Shown here: positions 14,608 to 17,845 of the stretch, piece after piece
Layout: each line of letters opens with the position of its first letter
How positions within the stretch are numbered: the first letter of the stretch is position 1
The notes under the pieces: generated by a model
The model's database searches: none
What the model was told of the DNA's origin: nothing
What the model saw: only the letters and a program-made list of their open reading frames with translations
Program-made: the position numbers and the translations under genes
DNA from: Treponema sp.
GTDB taxonomy: Bacteria; Spirochaetota; Spirochaetia; Treponematales; Treponemataceae
Assembly: GCA_023231445.1 (NCBI GenBank)
Contig: JALNVF010000063.1
Span: forward strand, 1 to 17,845
Reading direction: 5' to 3'
DNA length: 17,845 bases

Positions 14608-16600
14608 CATTGATTCTAATCAGAGGCTTAATTTTCTCGCAAATACTGTTCACGAAATACGTACTCCTGTTCAAACAATCACGGGAACACTGGAACTTCT
14701 TTCTGACACAAAACTGAACAATGAACAGCAGGAATATGTACGACAGATTAAATTCAGTACAAACGTTCTGCTCGCTCTTGTAAATGATATTCTTGATTTT
14801 ACAAAAATAAAATCCCATGAATTCACACTTGAATCAATACCATACGATATTGCAACGGTAACGGAACGTGTTGTCGATTTTGTAAGTGTTGAAGCATTCA
14901 GCAAAGGACTGGAGCTTGTTACCGATATTGATTATACATTGCCGCCGCTTGTCATGGGAGATCCGACCCGAGTACAGCAAATTCTTCTCAATATAATAAA
15001 AAACGCGGTAAAATTTACAAAAAAAGGGTATATCCATCTGGAACTATCGAGGGCTGATGAAAATACAATGTTATTTGAAATAACTGATACAGGTATTGGT
15101 ATTCCTGAAAATAAAAGGGAAATGCTTTTCACCGATTTTTATCAGGCAGATACATCTATCACCCGCAGATACGGAGGAACAGGACTTGGACTTTCAATAT
15201 GTAAAGGACTTGTTACTGCAATGCATGGACAAATCGGAGTAAAATCCAATCCGTACGGCGGGTCAATCTTTTGGTTTACGCTGCCGCTGAGCGAATCTCC
15301 GAATCCGCCTGCCGAAAACAGTATCTCACATATCCCGCATGACTCCCGTATTCTTGTTGTCGACGACAGCATGCTCGCAATGAAAAGCATGAAAAGAAAA
15401 CTTGAATCGCTTGGTTTCACAAACATTCTTAATACAGACAATGCCGAAAACGCAAAACTTATAATGAAATATTCAGCAAGGCTCGGTAAGCCTGTAAAAA
15501 TCGTATTTGTCGACATGGCAATGCCGAAAGTTGACGGATGGCATTTTGCGTGGGAAATCAAGGAAGATCCTGAAATAAATGACTCAAAGTTATATCTTCT
15601 TGTTCCTGAAGGCCAAATGGGAGCAGAAGCAAAAATGAAGCTGATAAATCTTTTTAACGGATATTTGTATAAACCTGTAAAACGTCAATTTCTCTTAATG
15701 CTGCTCCAGGAATCGTATGATACACCACTCGACCTCGAAACAGTAGATTCCATAAATAATGAAGCAACTCCTGGAACGGAAGTTCTGAATGAAGACGACA
15801 CGACTCTTGCCCGAGGCTTGAATATTCTTGTTGCAGAGGATCATCCGCTGAACAGAAAACTCCTCGTTACCTTTCTACGTGCATATGGAGCAGAAGTATT
15901 CGAATCCGAAGACGGACAGGAAGCGGTTGACTGTATTTCAAAAAAACCTGAAATTGACATCATTTTTATGGATATACAGATGCCGGTTATGAACGGGACT
16001 GATGCTGCAAAACAAATCCGGCTTCAGAATTTTTCAGGAATTATTATAGCCTGCACCGCAAATAATGACGAAGATGATTTCGAAGAATACAGAAAGATTG
16101 GTATGAACGATATTCTTGTAAAACCGTTTAAACGGGCAAGTGTTAAAGCAATTCTTGAAAAATGGAAAACGGTCATAGAGCTGCCGGAAGCAAGAGATAT
16201 TGCAATTCTTGACAGCCGGACAGCCTTAATAAATGAGTCATGGGATCAAAAAGATTTCGAAGATACTATCAATAATGACATTGCGCTCGGATACCAGCTC
16301 ATTAACGATTACAAAAATCAGACAGTCACGATGCTCCAGCACATAGAGAAAGCAGTTAAACGCAGGGACTTTGATCAACTTAGAAACATCGGTCATAAAC
16401 TTAAAGGAAGCTCTGCTGCAATTTCTGCAAATTCGCTTGCAAAATACGGAGAATTAATAAACGAACAGGCGGGACAGGCCGATATTGAAGGTATAATAAA
16501 AAGTCTTTCGGCATTCAAAGATGAATTCACATGCTTTGAATTAAGTTCTGATAAATGGAAGAAAGAGAAACATGAATATGCAAAAAATTCTGAAAACTAA
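14594..16600 (+). CDS. Soluble hybrid histidine kinase (HisKA-HATPase-REC-REC-HPt)
   Basis: The kinase has 668 residues and starts directly with the phospho-acceptor domain: His20 in HEIRTP, with no membrane helix, PAS, GAF or other sensor before it. The ATPase domain has Asn137 (N box), DTGIGIP (165-171) and GGTGLGLS (194-201). REC1 (252-370) has Asp257-258, Asp307 and Lys360 but no Thr/Ser at the switch position. REC2 (409-522) is complete, with Glu415/Asp416, Asp460 (IIFMDIQMP), Thr488 and Lys510. An HPt domain follows with His601 (GHKLKGSSA). So a full His-Asp-His relay lies in one cytoplasmic chain. The signal must come from a partner or from REC1. ATG 14594 overlaps the regulator gene by 14 nt with little Shine-Dalgarno sequence. 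Confidence 0.93.
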   Translation: MGKSNIDSNQRLNFLANTVHEIRTPVQTITGTLELLSDTKLNNEQQEYVRQIKFSTNVLLALVNDILDFTKIKSHEFTLESIPYDIATVTERVVDFVSVEAFSKGLELVTDIDYTLPPLVMGDPTRVQQILLNIIKNAVKFTKKGYIHLELSRADENTMLFEITDTGIGIPENKREMLFTDFYQADTSITRRYGGTGLGLSICKGLVTAMHGQIGVKSNPYGGSIFWFTLPLSESPNPPAENSISHIPHDSRILVVDDSMLAMKSMKRKLESLGFTNILNTDNAENAKLIMKYSARLGKPVKIVFVDMAMPKVDGWHFAWEIKEDPEINDSKLYLLVPEGQMGAEAKMKLINLFNGYLYKPVKRQFLLMLLQESYDTPLDLETVDSINNEATPGTEVLNEDDTTLARGLNILVAEDHPLNRKLLVTFLRAYGAEVFESEDGQEAVDCISKKPEIDIIFMDIQMPVMNGTDAAKQIRLQNFSGIIIACTANNDEDDFEEYRKIGMNDILVKPFKRASVKAILEKWKTVIELPEARDIAILDSRTALINESWDQKDFEDTINNDIALGYQLINDYKNQTVTMLQHIEKAVKRRDFDQLRNIGHKLKGSSAAISANSLAKYGELINEQAGQADIEGIIKSLSAFKDEFTCFELSSDKWKKEKHEYAKNSEN

Positions 16601-17423
16601 TTACCACACGCATACAACATTCTGCGACGGCAGCGAAAGTGCAGAAGACATGGCTAAGTCCGCATTATCTAAAGGCTTTGATATTCTTGGTTTTTCCGGA
16701 CACAGCATGTACCCCTTCGCATCAGCATGGCATATTGCCCCCCGCAGCTTCGATAAGTATGTTGAGGTCATTCAAAATATAAAAACAGAATATGACGGAC
16801 GTATGCAGGTGCTCTGTGGATTTGAGGCTGATTATGTACCCGGATTTACTATCCCGCGTATGAGTGATTATACGCAGTTCAAACCCGATTACCTTATCGG
16901 TTCAGTTCATTACATTGTAAATGAAAATGGAAATTTCTGTGCCGATGATAATGCTGAGAATCTGCAGAAAGGTATAAAAAAACTTTTCAACGGGAATATA
17001 AAGGAAGCAGTCTGTACTTATTTTGCACTTCAGCGTGAGATGCTGCAAAAAGGAGATTTTGCAATATGGGGACATCCTGATGTAATCCGTAAACAGAACT
17101 GGAAACTGAATCTTTTTAACGAAGAAGAAAGCTGGTACCGAAGCGAATTGATTGCAACAGCGAATTCTGCGAAACATTCAAATGTAATTGCAGAAATAAA
17201 CACAGGAGCGATTGCAAGAGGTACTATGGATGACGTTTATCCGTCCGCAGATTTTCTTGCCATACTCCACGATACAGGCATTCCTGTTATGATAAATTCA
17301 GATGCTCATAGAAGCCAGGATCTTGACTGTGCATTCGACAGAGCGGCTGCGGCTGCAAAAAAGGCCGGCTACGTTGAAACAATGTTTATCGATGGCGGCA
17401 CCATTAAAAGTCAAAAGCTTTAA
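16572..17423 (+). CDS. PHP-domain phosphatase, histidinol-phosphatase (HisK) type
   Basis: The product has 283 residues with all PHP metal ligands visible: His12 and His14 (YHTHTTFCDG), His44 (FSGHS), Glu85 (GFEAD), His113 (GSVHY), His168 (WGHPD), Asp244 and His246 (NSDAH). AEINTGAIARG and the ILHDTGIPVMINSDAH region match HisK-type histidinol-phosphate phosphatases, which act with a trinuclear metal centre. No other histidine-synthesis gene is in the window, so a different phosphate ester may be the substrate. ATG 16572 overlaps the kinase gene by 29 nt; ATG 16578 is a second choice. The overlap suggests coupled production with the kinase. The stop is 7 nt from the end of the facing dksA-like gene. 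Confidence 0.9.
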   Translation: MNMQKILKTNYHTHTTFCDGSESAEDMAKSALSKGFDILGFSGHSMYPFASAWHIAPRSFDKYVEVIQNIKTEYDGRMQVLCGFEADYVPGFTIPRMSDYTQFKPDYLIGSVHYIVNENGNFCADDNAENLQKGIKKLFNGNIKEAVCTYFALQREMLQKGDFAIWGHPDVIRKQNWKLNLFNEEESWYRSELIATANSAKHSNVIAEINTGAIARGTMDDVYPSADFLAILHDTGIPVMINSDAHRSQDLDCAFDRAAAAAKKAGYVETMFIDGGTIKSQKL

Positions 17424-17430
17424 TCTGTAC

Positions 17431-17787
17431 TTACCGGTGTTTTCGCTCTTCTGCAGAAGCACAATTCACACACATAAGTGCATACGGCAGCGCTTTCAGA
17501 CGCTGAACGGGTATTTCTTTACCACATTTAATGCACAGGCCGTATTTTCCCTGCTGAATCCGGTCCAGAGCACTGTCGATGAGCTGCAGACGGGTGGCAT
17601 CCTGAGAACCTAAAGAATCAAGCAGCGTACGGTCTATCGCATCTGAAGCAACATCAATTACATCACCCGCCTCTGCAGACTTTACAAGTTTTTTCATATC
17701 ATCGCTTTGCCCTGCCAGTGACTCAAGAATCACCTTGCGCTGTGCAAGCAGATCTTTTTTTGTAGTTTCGATAAATTTCTTATCCAT
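17431..17787 (-). CDS. dksA: DksA/TraR family C4 zinc-finger protein
   Basis: Such proteins enter the RNA polymerase secondary channel and, often with ppGpp, adjust promoter choice. Of 118 residues, the first 75 or so form a charged coiled coil whose tip carries D42-x-x-D45-x-A47, the DxxDxA pattern needed by E. coli DksA. The zinc site is Cys85, Cys88, Cys106 and Cys109 (CIKCGKEIP and CVNC). It is shorter than E. coli DksA (151 residues) at both ends. ATG 17787 has GGGAG (17801-17797) 9 nt upstream. It converges on the PHP gene with a 7-nt gap and no visible terminator. DksA is preferred over TraR on length and tip residues, but the precise role is unproved. Confidence 0.9.
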   Translation of the reverse strand: MDKKFIETTKKDLLAQRKVILESLAGQSDDMKKLVKSAEAGDVIDVASDAIDRTLLDSLGSQDATRLQLIDSALDRIQQGKYGLCIKCGKEIPVQRLKALPYALMCVNCASAEERKHR

Positions 17788-17814
17788 AAGTTGGTACTCC
17801 CGTTTTCACCTGTG

Positions 17815-17843
17815 TTGACAAGTACATAAGTTTTGTACATACT
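17815..17843 (+). promoter_or_regulatory. Possible outward promoter at the right edge
   Basis: TTGACA (17815-17820, perfect), 17 nt, CATACT (17838-17843, 4 of 6). It points out of the window, opposite to dksA, and would serve a divergent gene that cannot be seen. A small dyad GTACA/TGTAC lies in the spacer. The dksA promoter itself is probably beyond the edge or in this same short stretch. Confidence 0.35.
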
Positions 17844-17845
17844 AA

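Noticed and set aside
17448..17459. Perfect 12-bp palindrome CTTCTGCAGAAG near the end of dksA
   Set aside because: It has no loop, no following T tract and lies inside the dksA coding region; it does not look like a terminator or operator.
1..17845. CRISPR arrays, tRNA or rRNA genes, transposons or prophage genes
   Set aside because: No regularly spaced repeats, cloverleaf-like segments, rRNA sequence, transposase or phage proteins were seen on either strand.

Overview
The window reads as chromosomal DNA of a motile, double-membraned bacterium, most likely a spirochaete of the Treponema type. The basis is indirect. It holds late flagellar genes (fliS and a FlgN-like chaperone) behind a near-perfect sigma-28 promoter, a LolA lipoprotein carrier (so an outer membrane), a RodZ-like protein, a DksA/TraR zinc-finger protein, moderate-to-low G+C and very tight gene packing. 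No marker fixes the genus. I saw no rRNA, tRNA, CRISPR, insertion sequence or phage gene, and no convincing hairpin-plus-T-tract terminator.

Layout. (1) 7-8757, minus strand: ftsH, lolA, a rodZ-like gene, rimO, a pcrA/uvrD-type helicase and a DUF362/ferredoxin protein, read in that order. They are packed with overlaps or short gaps and join membrane protein quality control, lipoprotein export, cell shape, ribosome modification and DNA repair. (2) 8758-8924: a divergent control region with a sigma-70-type promoter for ftsH and a sigma-28 promoter for fliS, separated by an inverted repeat. (3) 8925-10350, plus strand: fliS, flgN-like, folA. The folA gene has no ATG/GTG/TTG start that would give a complete enzyme. 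It matches dihydrofolate reductase residue for residue if it starts at CTG 9853. (4) 10325-13274, minus strand: a DJ-1/PfpI protein, an AEC-family permease and a cation diffusion facilitator with a Mn-type site. Each has its own promoter-like sequence close to the ATG and no Shine-Dalgarno sequence. (5) 13363-17423, plus strand: three overlapping genes, namely a REC/STAS-like/REC protein without an output domain, a soluble hybrid kinase (HisKA-HATPase-REC-REC-HPt) and a PHP-family phosphatase. (6) 17431-17787, minus strand: dksA-like.

How they work together. Block 5 is the best candidate for an undescribed system. A kinase with no sensory domain of its own is translationally coupled to a receiver protein whose middle looks like a STAS switch, and to a histidinol-phosphatase-like enzyme; its output is unknown. 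The other notable points are the non-AUG folA and its Glu27 active site (which resembles trimethoprim-insensitive enzymes), a recurring promoter geometry that predicts leaderless mRNAs, and a 44-codon open frame that continues past the AEC permease stop.
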